From: Marinobacter sediminicola
GTDB taxonomy: Bacteria > Pseudomonadota > Gammaproteobacteria > Pseudomonadales > Oleiphilaceae
Reading direction: 5' to 3'
Length of the DNA: 64,000 nucleotides
NCBI RefSeq assembly: GCF_031157525.1
Contig: NZ_JAVIXR010000004.1
Coordinates: forward strand, 310,001-374,000
In this document: positions 36,338 through 44,629 of the stretch, piece by piece
Layout: every line of letters begins with the position of its first letter
How positions within the stretch are numbered: position 1 is the first letter of the stretch
Program-made: the position numbers and the translations under genes
Notes under the pieces: generated by a model
Told to the model about the DNA's origin: nothing
What the model saw: the letters and a program-made list of their open reading frames with translations, nothing else
The model's database searches: none

Positions 36338-37342
36338 TCATACCTCCTGATCACTGGGTGCTGACTGCGACTCTGCGATTTTTTCTCGATATCTCTTGGC
36401 CAATATTGCGCCAAGAATAACTTGAACCTGGTTGTAGCACATAATTGGTAACACGATCATTCCAAAACCCGGGTGCCCGGAAAACAGCACTTTTGCCATG
36501 GGTAGACCCGACGCCAGACTCTTTTTCGAACCGCAGAAAACCACTGCAGCTTCATCCTCCAGACTGAATCCGAATCGCCGCACCAGGAAACGCGCAAAAA
36601 ACATAAAAAGGGCGAGTAGCGCGATACACAGCAGTATGGTGAGAACTATGGCTTTGACCGGCAGATTCTGCCAAAGACCACTTTCTACGGAATGGGAGAA
36701 GGCGGAGTACACGATCAACCAGATCACGCATTTATCGTAGCGTGCCATCAAGTGTTCGTTCCGACCCAGAAATCCTCCCAATACAGGGCGCATGGCGTGG
36801 CCGACAGCAAAAGGTAGCAGTAGCTGTAATACGATATCTTTAAGAGCGTCACCCACCGCAAAATCCCCACTGCCCGCAGAGCTCACCAGCAAGAGTAGCA
36901 GGAAGGGCGTCAGCATCATTCCGAATACGTTCGATGCCGCGGCGCTGCATATCGCCGCAGGTACGTTACCGCGGGCCAAAGCTGTGTACGCAATGGATGA
37001 AGAGACAGCAGACGGCAATACGCCCAGATACAGGAATCCAAGCCCCAAATCGGCAGGCATCCAGGAGGGTGCGATGCTGTTCATGCCATTTATGGGGAGC
37101 ACGACAAGTGGGAAGAAACCGAACGTAAGCGCCGTAATAAGTATGTGCACCCGCCAGTGAGAAGCTCCGGCAACAATTTGCTCCCGGGAAAGGGCTGCAC
37201 CATGGAAAAAGAAGAGCAGGGCGACCGCGACGGTTCCCGCAGTTGCCAGTAGTTCCCCAATACTGCCTGTGGCCGGCAAAAACGAGGCGAGGGCAACGGC
37301 GCCCAGTAACATAATAGTAAAGGTGTCTGGCCGGAACTTCAT
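36338..37342 (-). CDS. Bile acid:sodium symporter-family protein, YfeH-like
   Basis: A 334-residue inner-membrane protein with about ten hydrophobic segments. The stretch FLYLGVLPSAVSSSIAYTALARGNVPAAICSAAASNVFGMMLTPFLL resembles the conserved discontinuous helix of SBF/YfeH-type transporters, and VVFCGSKKSLASGLPMAKVLF is the second conserved crossing. Sequence of the pair suggests sodium-coupled transport of an organic anion, substrate unknown. It lies three bases after a GntR-type regulator gene, which is likely to control it. Confidence 0.86.
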   Translation of the reverse strand: MKFRPDTFTIMLLGAVALASFLPATGSIGELLATAGTVAVALLFFFHGAALSREQIVAGASHWRVHILITALTFGFFPLVVLPINGMNSIAPSWMPADLGLGFLYLGVLPSAVSSSIAYTALARGNVPAAICSAAASNVFGMMLTPFLLLLLVSSAGSGDFAVGDALKDIVLQLLLPFAVGHAMRPVLGGFLGRNEHLMARYDKCVIWLIVYSAFSHSVESGLWQNLPVKAIVLTILLCIALLALFMFFARFLVRRFGFSLEDEAAVVFCGSKKSLASGLPMAKVLFSGHPGFGMIVLPIMCYNQVQVILGAILAKRYREKIAESQSAPSDQEV

Positions 37343-37344
37343 GG

Positions 37345-38022
37345 TCAGGCGTCTCTCTTTCTTGAGGCTTGAAGGCTAGGGGAGAGGAGTGATCGAGCGA
37401 GCTTTTCCGCTTTTTCTGAATCCTGACGACGAACGGCCGCAAGAAGCAGTTCATGATCTTCCTGGGTTGGCTCCGGCAGGTCGGCATCAAGCTCAGTGCG
37501 CTCGATGGTTTGGGTTATGGCGTGGGAAAAGTAGTCGTAAAGCTCCGAGAGCGCCGAATTATGGGACGCGGCTACGAGAGCGTGGTGGAATGCTTCATCG
37601 TGACGAATACGCGCTTGCATGTCCGAATCAGCCTTACCCCTGGCATCAAGAGCCGTGGTCATGGCGCGAATATCCTGGTCGGTGCGCCGTTGCGCCGCCA
37701 GCTTTGCAGCTTCGGTTTCCAGCATAATCCTGACTTCAAGTTGATCTGTGAGCTGGGTACGGGCAATCCGCTTAAGGGTTTCCCCGGCATCCCGGGTGGC
37801 CCTCACATAGGTGCCGTCTCCCTGCCGGGTTTCAAGCATCCCTACGTGGGCAAGTACTCGCACCGCTTCGCGCACGGTGTTGCGACTAACACCAAGGGCC
37901 TCCGACAGTTCAGCTTCTACCGGAAGCCTGTCTCCAACCAACCATTGCTTGGTTTCTATCGCGTGCCTCAGGCTTTCTATGGCGGTTTCTACCAAGGAAC
38001 CTTTTTGAATCTTCTTAAGCAT
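37345..38022 (-). CDS. GntR/FadR-family transcriptional regulator
   Basis: A 225-residue repressor-type protein. The N-terminal winged helix-turn-helix is clear (DRLPVEAELSEALGVSRNTVREAVRVLAHVGMLETRQGDGTYV split across residues 30-75), and the C-terminal all-helical FCD domain has ligand-site residues (RIMLETEAAKLAA, RHDEAFHHALVAASHN, EDHELLLAAVRRQD). FCD-type GntR proteins usually sense small organic acids. Coupled to the YfeH-like transporter gene, so it probably regulates uptake of that acid. Confidence 0.9.
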   Translation of the reverse strand: MLKKIQKGSLVETAIESLRHAIETKQWLVGDRLPVEAELSEALGVSRNTVREAVRVLAHVGMLETRQGDGTYVRATRDAGETLKRIARTQLTDQLEVRIMLETEAAKLAAQRRTDQDIRAMTTALDARGKADSDMQARIRHDEAFHHALVAASHNSALSELYDYFSHAITQTIERTELDADLPEPTQEDHELLLAAVRRQDSEKAEKLARSLLSPSLQASRKRDA

Positions 38023-38104
38023 TGTAGATCATCCGTTCAGCTGATCATCGAATCATCCTATGAATTGTTTGGCGATGCAAGTTCATTGATAAAAAATCGA
38101 GAAT

Positions 38105-38129
38105 GCAAAAAGCCAGGCATTACCTGGCT
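38105..38129 (-). terminator. Rho-independent terminator after yebG
   Basis: On the minus strand AGCCAGG, a five-base loop and CCTGGCT (genome 38111-38129) form a seven-base stem followed at once by five Ts (complement of 38107-38111). It lies about 55 bases after the yebG stop and before the gntR promoter. Confidence 0.8.
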
Positions 38130-38182
38130 ACTTTGAAGAAATGATAGTCTGCTTGGGGTAGCGCCATTTTCCCCAGGGAGAA

Positions 38183-38455
38183 CTACTCGTGGGTTGCGTT
38201 CAGCAAATCCGGCTTTTTCAGAGATTTCTGGAATAAATCCTTATCCTCAGCAATTGCCATGGCGCACTTTTCCGCCAGATCGTCGCCAAGCCCCTCTACC
38301 TTGCGGGCCAGGTATACCTGAATCTCTTCTGCCAGCTCCAACACCTTATCTCTGGCATCGGCATCCGCTTTCGATGTGAAAAGCATGGTCTCAGGATTTT
38401 TTAATGCCATATCCAGGCCGTCCCTATCGGAAAAATAGACTGCTTGTACCGCCAT
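38183..38455 (-). CDS. yebG: YebG-family DNA-damage-inducible protein
   Basis: A 90-residue protein. The N-terminus MAVQAVYFSDRDG and the motif LFTSKADADARDKVLELAEEI match YebG, an SOS-induced protein of uncertain function found in gammaproteobacteria. The ATG at 38455 has GAGG seven bases upstream; an ATG at 38461 directly abuts the ribosome-binding site and is unlikely. A near-perfect LexA box lies 31 bases upstream, which fits LexA control in E. coli and supports the assignment. Confidence 0.88.
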   Translation of the reverse strand: MAVQAVYFSDRDGLDMALKNPETMLFTSKADADARDKVLELAEEIQVYLARKVEGLGDDLAEKCAMAIAEDKDLFQKSLKKPDLLNATHE

Positions 38456-38485
38456 GGTCATTCCTCGCAGTGAATGTCTGATTTA

Positions 38486-38501
38486 CTGTATAGGCATACA
38501 G
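38486..38501 (-). promoter_or_regulatory. LexA (SOS) box of yebG
   Basis: CTGT (38486-38489), eight bases, ACAG (38498-38501), with flanking TA and TG, matches the gammaproteobacterial LexA consensus CTGT-N8-ACAG. It lies just upstream of the yebG start and should repress it until DNA damage. Confidence 0.88.
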
Positions 38502-38552
38502 TGTATCCGACTTACCCGGGAAATACACTCAATCGGGAGCTAAGCAGCTCGT

Positions 38553-39713
38553 TTATTCACGCTCTTCGGGGTGATCGGCACATGCTTTTGGATAAAGTGG
38601 CTCAAACAATGGCTTCAAGCCTTTCGCGTCATCAACAAAAAGCTGGAGGTGTGGGAAGGGTATTTCGATGCCAGCTTCATCAAGGGTCTCTTTAATCTGC
38701 TCCAGCACTTCGGCCATGATGCCCGGCTGAACATCCAGATTGTCTGGTGTAATCCATATTTTTACTTCGAGGTCGACGGATGAATCGCTTAGATTTTTAA
38801 GCACTACCCGTGGTTCCATGCCCGGTGATTGCAGTACTTCCGGGTGCCCCAAAAGCACCGGCATAATGATATCTCTTGCGGCTTTGGCAGACTCTTTGTA
38901 AGCAATACCGACAGGGATGTTCAGTCTTGTGGCACCTTCTGCGCTGTAATTCACAATCTCTGACGACGCCACGCTATCATTGGGAATCATCGTGAAAATG
39001 TTATCGCGAGTCCGCAGCCACGTGGTGCGCAAAGCAATCTTCACCACCTTGCCATCCTGACCATTAATCGTAACCCAGTCGCCAATTCGAAACGGCCGCT
39101 CAATCAGCAAGGTGATACCAGCGATGAAGTTTGAGAGCGTCGACTGAGCCGCGAACCCTACGGCTATGCCCACAATGCCCAAGCCGGCCACAATCGACAG
39201 CAGATCAAACCCGAATTGAGCAAGAATGGTAACCACCGCAAAGGTCGCCATTACAACAGAAAGCACATTGCCCGCTAACTGTTGGATGGATGCATCCAGT
39301 TGGTTGCGGCGCAAGGTTTCGGCGGTCAGGCGACGGACAACTAACCACGCTACGTAGAACCCCAGCGCTAACAAGCCCGCTCTGGCAACTGCTTTCAGAA
39401 ACTCTATGCCAGCTCCAAATTGCGCCAGTATTATCAGAAGGGCGCCAAGGCCGGTCAGATAACGCAAACCACTTCTGCCGTGCCTGAACATCGGGCTATC
39501 AACATTGCGCTTTCCGGCTACCAATCGGCAAAGCCCAATGACCACCAGGTAAACACCCAAAAACAAAACCAAATACAGAATCGAAATCACGACTTGGCTG
39601 AGCACGTAGGCGCCAACTTCACGCCAAGCGACCTCATGGCCGCCAAAAGCGTCGAGTGTATCTCCCAGGTTTTTCTTTAATTGCTCAACTACGGCTGTCG
39701 TGAATTCGACCAT
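38553..39713 (-). CDS. MscS-family small mechanosensitive channel
   Basis: A 386-residue inner-membrane channel. Four or five hydrophobic segments precede the pore helix and the conserved beta-domain: VAGLGIVGIAVGFAAQSTLSNFIAGITLLIERPFRIGDWV split over residues 180-225, then VKIALRTTWLRTRDNIFTMIPNDSV and IWITPDNLDVQPGIMAEVLEQIK. This is a longer member than E. coli MscS (286 residues), with an extra N-terminal membrane part. It opens on membrane tension to release solutes. The ATG at 39713 is seven bases after AGGA; 39716 is the alternative. Confidence 0.9.
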   Translation of the reverse strand: MVEFTTAVVEQLKKNLGDTLDAFGGHEVAWREVGAYVLSQVVISILYLVLFLGVYLVVIGLCRLVAGKRNVDSPMFRHGRSGLRYLTGLGALLIILAQFGAGIEFLKAVARAGLLALGFYVAWLVVRRLTAETLRRNQLDASIQQLAGNVLSVVMATFAVVTILAQFGFDLLSIVAGLGIVGIAVGFAAQSTLSNFIAGITLLIERPFRIGDWVTINGQDGKVVKIALRTTWLRTRDNIFTMIPNDSVASSEIVNYSAEGATRLNIPVGIAYKESAKAARDIIMPVLLGHPEVLQSPGMEPRVVLKNLSDSSVDLEVKIWITPDNLDVQPGIMAEVLEQIKETLDEAGIEIPFPHLQLFVDDAKGLKPLFEPLYPKACADHPEERE

Positions 39714-39776
39714 CATTGCTGTCCTTTACAAAAAAGAGAGCGGAGTGCTTTCGAATTATGGAAGCCTTTATAAAGC

Positions 39777-40745
39777 TCAATAGCGTAAAAGAGCTGATCC
39801 CCAGGTAAAACCTCCGCCAAAGGCTTCAAGCAAAACTACTTCGTTGCGTTGAATGCGCCCGTCTCTTACAGCGACGTCAAGGGCGAGAGGAATTGAGGCT
39901 GCTGAGGTGTTGCCGTGTTTGTTCACCGTCACCACAACCTGATCCATTGGCATGCTCAGTTTTTTTGCTGTAGCCGAAATGATGCGTAGATTGGCCTGAT
40001 GCGGGACCAGCCAATCAACGTCTGACTTTTGCATCTGGTTGGCCTCAAGGGTTTCATCAACGATCTTGCCCAAGGTGTTTACCGCAACCTTGAACACTTC
40101 GTTCCCTTTCATTTCTACAAACGCTTTACCCGCTTTAACTTGGTCGTAGTTGCTCGCAATCCCACAGGGCACGTGAAGCAGTTCTTCGTATTGGCCATCA
40201 GCATGAATATGGGTTGAAAGAATACCTGTTTCTTCGTGCGCCTCCAGTATCACGGCGCCCGCACCATCACCGAAGAGCACGCAGGTGCCTCGGTCGGACC
40301 AGTCAATGATCCGCGAGAAGACTTCAGCGCCAATGACCAACGCTTTTTTGCTGGATCCGGTTTTTATAAATTTGTCGGCGACCGAGAGAGCGTAAACGAA
40401 GCCGCTGCACACGGCCTGAATATCGAAAGCCGGGCATCCACGAATCCCCAACCGGGCTTGCAAAATGCAGGCTGAGCTTGGGAAAATCTTATCTGGAGTA
40501 GATGTAGCAAACACAATCAGGTCAATCTCACTCGCGTCTATGCCGGCTGCGTCAATAGCGTTCAGCGCAGCTTGTTCAGCAAGATCGACGGTTGTCTGGC
40601 CTTTCACGGCAATGTGTCGCTGCTCAATCCCGGTGCGCTCACGGATCCATTTGTCCGTGGTATCAACCGACTTTTCGAGATCTTTATTCGTAACAATGTT
40701 CTCTGGCAGGTAAGAGCCAGTGCCGGCAATGCGTGCAAAGGTCAT
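39777..40745 (-). CDS. fabH: Beta-ketoacyl-ACP synthase III (FabH)
   Basis: A 322-residue thiolase-fold enzyme that condenses acetyl-CoA with malonyl-ACP to start fatty acid synthesis. The catalytic triad is intact: Cys113 in AVCSGF, His in VPHQANLRI and Asn in [10 protein letters not shown]. The C-terminal [13 protein letters not shown] is typical. It stands alone, not in the usual plsX-fabH-fabD-fabG cluster, so it may be a second FabH or the only one, which the window cannot show. Confidence 0.93.
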   Translation of the reverse strand: MTFARIAGTGSYLPENIVTNKDLEKSVDTTDKWIRERTGIEQRHIAVKGQTTVDLAEQAALNAIDAAGIDASEIDLIVFATSTPDKIFPSSACILQARLGIRGCPAFDIQAVCSGFVYALSVADKFIKTGSSKKALVIGAEVFSRIIDWSDRGTCVLFGDGAGAVILEAHEETGILSTHIHADGQYEELLHVPCGIASNYDQVKAGKAFVEMKGNEVFKVAVNTLGKIVDETLEANQMQKSDVDWLVPHQANLRIISATAKKLSMPMDQVVVTVNKHGNTSAASIPLALDVAVRDGRIQRNEVVLLEAFGGGFTWGSALLRY

Positions 40746-41000
40746 TCGCTAAGTCCCACGATATATTCGATTAGGGAGCTTTGTTTATTAAACGCTCCTT
40801 GGCTTTAGACCATGCTATACCCCTGAACCTTTGTCTGTTATTAGCTGTTTGTCAAAGACGCCCGTGAAAACATTGCATAAACGGGCCAGGTTCGCCTTAC
40901 GCGGCTGCCCCAGAATGCAGTAATCTGCGGTACACTCCTATTCTTAAAAGGGCATGCTCTGAGCGCCCAAACTGACTCTCTACACACTCAGGTTTCCCCT

Positions 41001-42074
41001 ATGAATACGTCCAGCCGTCTTATAGCCCGTATAGGTATTCGCTATCCGATCGTGCAAGCACCCATGGCCGGAGTTTCAACACCCGAACTGGCTGCTGCGG
41101 TCACCAATGCAGGCGGCTTGGGTTCGCTGGGGATCGGTGCCAGCACAACGGCAGATGCCCGAAAGATGATCGAGCGGGCTCACGCGCTAACCAGTGGGCC
41201 TTTCAATGTGAATGTGTTCTGTCACAAGCCTGCACGTCGGGATGGGGTCGCAGAGGCAGCCTGGGTCGAATATTTGGCACCGTTATTCGAGGAAGCAGGC
41301 ATCGCGCCTCCGGATACGCTTGGCGAAATCTATACATCGTTTATTGAAGACGATGAAGCATTAGCCATGCTGCTAGAATTGAAACCGGCGGTTGTCAGCT
41401 TTCACTTTGGAATTCCATCGCCAGAACGTATTGCCTCAATGAAGGAGGCAGGCATTTTCACCATGGCAACGGCTACCTGCCTTGACGAAGCCGCAACAAT
41501 TGAAGCGGCAGGCATTGACGCCATAGTGGCGCAAGGCTTCGAGGCAGGTGGTCACAGAGGCATGTTCAAGCCGGAAGCCACAGATCAATGCTTGAGTACC
41601 TTCGTGCTTGTGCGTCTGCTGACCCAGAAGACTAAGCTGCCTGTTATCGCCGCTGGTGGCGTAATGGACGGTTTTGGAGTAAAGGCTGCGATTGAGGCAG
41701 GTGCGGCGGCGGTGCAACTCGGAACAGCGTTTGTGTTATGCCCGGAGTCGTCTGCGAATAAGGCCTACCGTGAAGCACTCAAGAGTGAGAAGGCAGCAGA
41801 AACACGTTTAACAAAGGTGCTTTCTGGTCGCCCGGCACGGGGAATCGTTAACCGACTGATTTCCTTCGGCGAAGCCGGCGAAAGTCCGCCGATGGCAGAT
41901 TATCCGGTTGCTTACGATGCCGCCAAGCGCCTGAACGCGGCAGCATCGAAGCTCGGGAATCATGAATTCGCCGCACAATGGGCAGGACAGGGTGCACCCA
42001 TGGCGCGGGAATTGCCTGCCGACGAGTTGGTGGCGCTGATTATGGAGGAGTACCGAGGTGGGAATGCTGGCTAG
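41001..42074 (+). CDS. NAD(P)H-dependent flavin oxidoreductase / nitronate monooxygenase-like
   Basis: A 357-residue FMN-binding TIM-barrel protein. Motifs: YPIVQAPMAGVSTPELAAAVTNAGGLGSLG at the N-terminus, FHFGIPS in the middle, GFEAGGHRG (phosphate loop) and PVIAAGGVMDGFGVKAAIEAGAAAVQLGTAFV near the C-terminus. Members oxidise propionate-3-nitronate or reduce quinones. The active-site His sits in FEAGGHRG. It could also act as an enoyl reductase-like protein (FabK-like), which is less likely at this sequence. Confidence 0.9.
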   Translation: MNTSSRLIARIGIRYPIVQAPMAGVSTPELAAAVTNAGGLGSLGIGASTTADARKMIERAHALTSGPFNVNVFCHKPARRDGVAEAAWVEYLAPLFEEAGIAPPDTLGEIYTSFIEDDEALAMLLELKPAVVSFHFGIPSPERIASMKEAGIFTMATATCLDEAATIEAAGIDAIVAQGFEAGGHRGMFKPEATDQCLSTFVLVRLLTQKTKLPVIAAGGVMDGFGVKAAIEAGAAAVQLGTAFVLCPESSANKAYREALKSEKAAETRLTKVLSGRPARGIVNRLISFGEAGESPPMADYPVAYDAAKRLNAAASKLGNHEFAAQWAGQGAPMARELPADELVALIMEEYRGGNAG

Positions 42075-42080
42075 GGCCGG

Positions 42081-43286
42081 CTACGCGAGCCATTCCAGTA
42101 TCTGGTCGTGCACTACCTTGTTATCGAGCAGATCCAGGTGATTGAGCTTTTCAAATACCCGACAATCTTCCGGGCGTACGGGCAGCCTTCTCGTATCGTC
42201 CGCATGGTGCCCTTTGGCGCTGTCCAGACGTACCAGTAAATCACCCATTATGATGCTGGGAATATCCGACTCGTGTTTACCTATAGCTGCGGATATAAAG
42301 TAATGTCGGGCGCCCTCGAGAAGCGGAACCGGTTTGCGGCCATCCGGGTGAAAATCATCTTGATTAATGCCTTCCCAGTCATCGTCCAGCAGGTTGCCGT
42401 GCCGCAAGTCCTTGATGCCCGCACTGGTGTGTCGGCCCAGCGCCAAGGGGCTTACATAGCGAAACTGCCTCATGATAAAGGTCAGCATATGCCCGGCCTT
42501 GGCTACCGGCGAACCGTGGTGTGGTGAGCCAAGATAAAGGGCATTCCTCAACAGCTCTGTCCAGGGCCGGTTGAGTTCACTGCCATACCAGCAGGCGCTG
42601 CGTATAACGAGCCCGCCCATGCTATGGCCAATCAATGTGAGTTCTTCAACCTCAATCGGCCAGGCTTCAACCAACGCTTGAAGTTGTTCACTTAACTCAT
42701 TGCCATTGCTCGAAATATGTCGGCCAGTATTGTAATTGAGGTATAAGGGGGTGAAGCCTCGGGCGCGCTGTAGCTCTGTGCCCAGGTTGCCTTCGCTGTG
42801 CCCCTTCCAGTACTCATGGGAGAGGCATAAACCGTGAACCAAAACTACGATACGCTGGCTGGCATCCGGAACCAATGCGCTGAGATTGTCCGAGCCGGGC
42901 TGTACCTTCTGGCCGAGACTGTTTCGAAAATTCATCTTGATCGCAAGGGGGTTATTACTGGCTTCCAGGTGATCGCCGCACACGCCATTCAATGCAGCCG
43001 CGACTCTCACACTTTGTAAAGAATGTGAGTGCCCCTCACTCCCTGAGAATTTGGAGAGGGAGTAGTGCAGACCCTGCTTCACTGCATAGGTGGTTGATTG
43101 AATAGCCCGGTACGTGATGTGCCTTCGTTGTTCGACCCTAGGCAAGCCTGCAGCATCGAGCAGCCGGTAAAGTGGGTTGGCATCTCGCGCGATAGTGCGG
43201 TGCATTTTTTCCGTAATATCGGTAACGCCACTGGTAGCATCCAGGAGCAGTTGTGCTGAGCCGTGTAATGTTTTGACTGACACCAT
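42081..43286 (-). CDS. Alpha/beta hydrolase, PGAP1/lipase-like
   Basis: A 401-residue hydrolase. The oxyanion region is RIVVLVHGLCLSHEYW, the nucleophile elbow is LIGHSMGGLVIRSACWYG, and the later HHADDTRRLPVRPEDCRVFEKLNHLDLLD offers Asp and His candidates (His in KLNHLDLL). There is no signal peptide, so it is likely cytoplasmic. Resembles proteins annotated as PGAP1-like or triacylglycerol lipase; the natural substrate is unknown. Its stop is six bases from the convergent flavin enzyme. The ATG at 43286 follows GGGAG. Confidence 0.83.
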   Translation of the reverse strand: MVSVKTLHGSAQLLLDATSGVTDITEKMHRTIARDANPLYRLLDAAGLPRVEQRRHITYRAIQSTTYAVKQGLHYSLSKFSGSEGHSHSLQSVRVAAALNGVCGDHLEASNNPLAIKMNFRNSLGQKVQPGSDNLSALVPDASQRIVVLVHGLCLSHEYWKGHSEGNLGTELQRARGFTPLYLNYNTGRHISSNGNELSEQLQALVEAWPIEVEELTLIGHSMGGLVIRSACWYGSELNRPWTELLRNALYLGSPHHGSPVAKAGHMLTFIMRQFRYVSPLALGRHTSAGIKDLRHGNLLDDDWEGINQDDFHPDGRKPVPLLEGARHYFISAAIGKHESDIPSIIMGDLLVRLDSAKGHHADDTRRLPVRPEDCRVFEKLNHLDLLDNKVVHDQILEWLA

Positions 43287-43453
43287 TTAGCTGGGCTCCC
43301 AAGCTGCGTTCAGACTATGCGGATCAAGCGAAGCTTTTACTATCCAAGAAATGATGATCGACGCACATGGCTTGATTGCAGGCAGAAGCGGTCATCTCGG
43401 TATTATTCCCCCTGCTCAGGGCTCTCTGTCAAGGAACACCAGACAAAGCTAGG

Positions 43454-43483
43454 GTGACATAGTTGGTCTGATTGAGATATATT
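43454..43483 (+). promoter_or_regulatory. Candidate promoter of the xre-res operon
   Basis: GTGACA at 43454-43459 and TATATT at 43478-43483, spaced by 18 bases, form a reasonable sigma-70 promoter. The palindromic operator starts inside the -10 element. Confidence 0.5.
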
Positions 43484-43500
43484 GTTCATATGTGAACAAT
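43481..43500. promoter_or_regulatory. Palindromic operator of the xre-res pair
   Basis: Arms ATTGTTCA (43481-43488) and TGAACAAT (43493-43500) are perfect eight-base complements with a four-base spacer. It overlaps the -10 element of a candidate promoter and is 22 bases upstream of the antitoxin start, the position expected for autoregulation by an Xre/ParS antitoxin complex. Confidence 0.7.
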
Positions 43501-43521
43501 GCAAGGTTCGGGAGGCAAGCC

Positions 43522-43926
43522 ATGACAGCTGTAGTTGAACGTAGAAGCACTGAAAGTGATCGCGAAGCTGAAAAAGGGCGTGTGGCACTAAAAGGCTTTT
43601 TCCGGATAACGGAAGAGTGGGGGTGTAATGCTGAAGAGCGGAGCAAGCTGCTTGGCGGCCCCTCCAGAACAACGCTCTACAACTACGCCAAGCTAAACCC
43701 AACCAGGCTCTCTAACGACACAATGGAGCGCATCAGCTACATTCTGGGCATCTATAAAGCCTTGCAAGTTCTGTATCCCACCCATGAGCGAGCAAACCGC
43801 AGAATTCGCTTGAAAACGACGGAAATACCCTTCTGTGGCAAGTCTGCCATGGAGTTCATGATCCAAGGCTCCATGATGAATCTGATGATGACCCGCCAGT
43901 ATTTCGATGCCAAGCGGGGGTGGTGA
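43522..43926 (+). CDS. Xre/MbcA/ParS-type antitoxin of RES toxin
   Basis: A 134-residue protein. The first part is a Xre-like helix bundle with a helix-turn-helix (WGCNAEERSKLLGGPSRTTLYNYAKLNPTRLS), followed by the toxin-binding domain (MERISYILGIYKALQVLYP, KSAMEFMIQGSMMNLMMTRQYFDAKRGW). The ATG at 43522 has GGAGG six bases upstream; an earlier GTG at 43492 lies inside the operator and is unlikely. In this family the antitoxin blocks the RES toxin active site and represses the operon. Its stop overlaps the toxin start by one base. Confidence 0.9.
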   Translation: MTAVVERRSTESDREAEKGRVALKGFFRITEEWGCNAEERSKLLGGPSRTTLYNYAKLNPTRLSNDTMERISYILGIYKALQVLYPTHERANRRIRLKTTEIPFCGKSAMEFMIQGSMMNLMMTRQYFDAKRGW

Positions 43927-44624
43927 TGTTCGCAACCCCTCCGCTGCACCTTCCAGAATGGGAAACCTACAGGATCATCCCCAGCCATTACCCACCGATA
44001 GACTTGTTCGAGCGTATTTACGAACCAGACGAGTTTGAACTGGCATTCGAAATTGAAAGCATGACCAATCCCCGATTGCGGGATGAAGCCGGGGATATCC
44101 ATCTGGTACAGCCCTGCGACAGAATCAGCGGCCCCGGTAGTTCCCCGGTGATGGCATCCTTCACGCATATTGGTTTTGGAAGTCGCTTTGCGGATCGTCA
44201 TTTTGGGGTTTACTACGCTGCCAACTCACTGGAAGGCGCTATTCGTGAGACTGTGTTTCATAAAGAGCGAGAGCTGGCGGCCGCCAACGAGGACTCCATA
44301 GCGCTCACCATGAGAGCCTACATTGGTTCCGTAGTGATGAGGATGCACGACATCCGCGGGCCTGAATTCAAAGATCTGCATAATCCGGATGCGGATGATT
44401 ACGGCTTAAGCCAGACATTTGCAGCTCGATGGCGGAAAAAAGGTTCAAACGGGCTGTTATACAACAGCGTTCGGCACCCGGGTGGTGAATGTATTGCAGC
44501 GTTCAAGCCGAAAGCCGTTTCTATCCCCGTGCAGGGGCCGCACTTGAAATACTTCTGGGATGGCGACAAACAGTGCATTACCCACTGGGCCGAGATTGGG
44601 GAGGCACACGCCCTGAAGGTATAG
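43926..44624 (+). CDS. RES-domain toxin (NAD-degrading)
   Basis: A 232-residue RES-family toxin; characterised members phosphorolyse or hydrolyse NAD and stop growth. Conserved features are visible: FGSRFADRHFGVYYAANSLEGAIRETVFHKERE holds the Arg, Tyr, Ser and Glu of the RES motif, with a C-terminal NGLLYNSVRHPGGECIAAFKPKAV that supplies the later Ser. It is translationally coupled to the upstream antitoxin. Length is slightly larger than the usual 150-200 residues because of an N-terminal extension of about 70 residues. All key residues look intact. Confidence 0.88.
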   Translation: MFATPPLHLPEWETYRIIPSHYPPIDLFERIYEPDEFELAFEIESMTNPRLRDEAGDIHLVQPCDRISGPGSSPVMASFTHIGFGSRFADRHFGVYYAANSLEGAIRETVFHKERELAAANEDSIALTMRAYIGSVVMRMHDIRGPEFKDLHNPDADDYGLSQTFAARWRKKGSNGLLYNSVRHPGGECIAAFKPKAVSIPVQGPHLKYFWDGDKQCITHWAEIGEAHALKV

Positions 44625-44629
44625 CGTGC

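Noticed and set aside
37453..38136. 227-residue frame opposite the GntR gene
   Set aside because: Antisense shadow; the GntR protein on the other strand has clear domain motifs.
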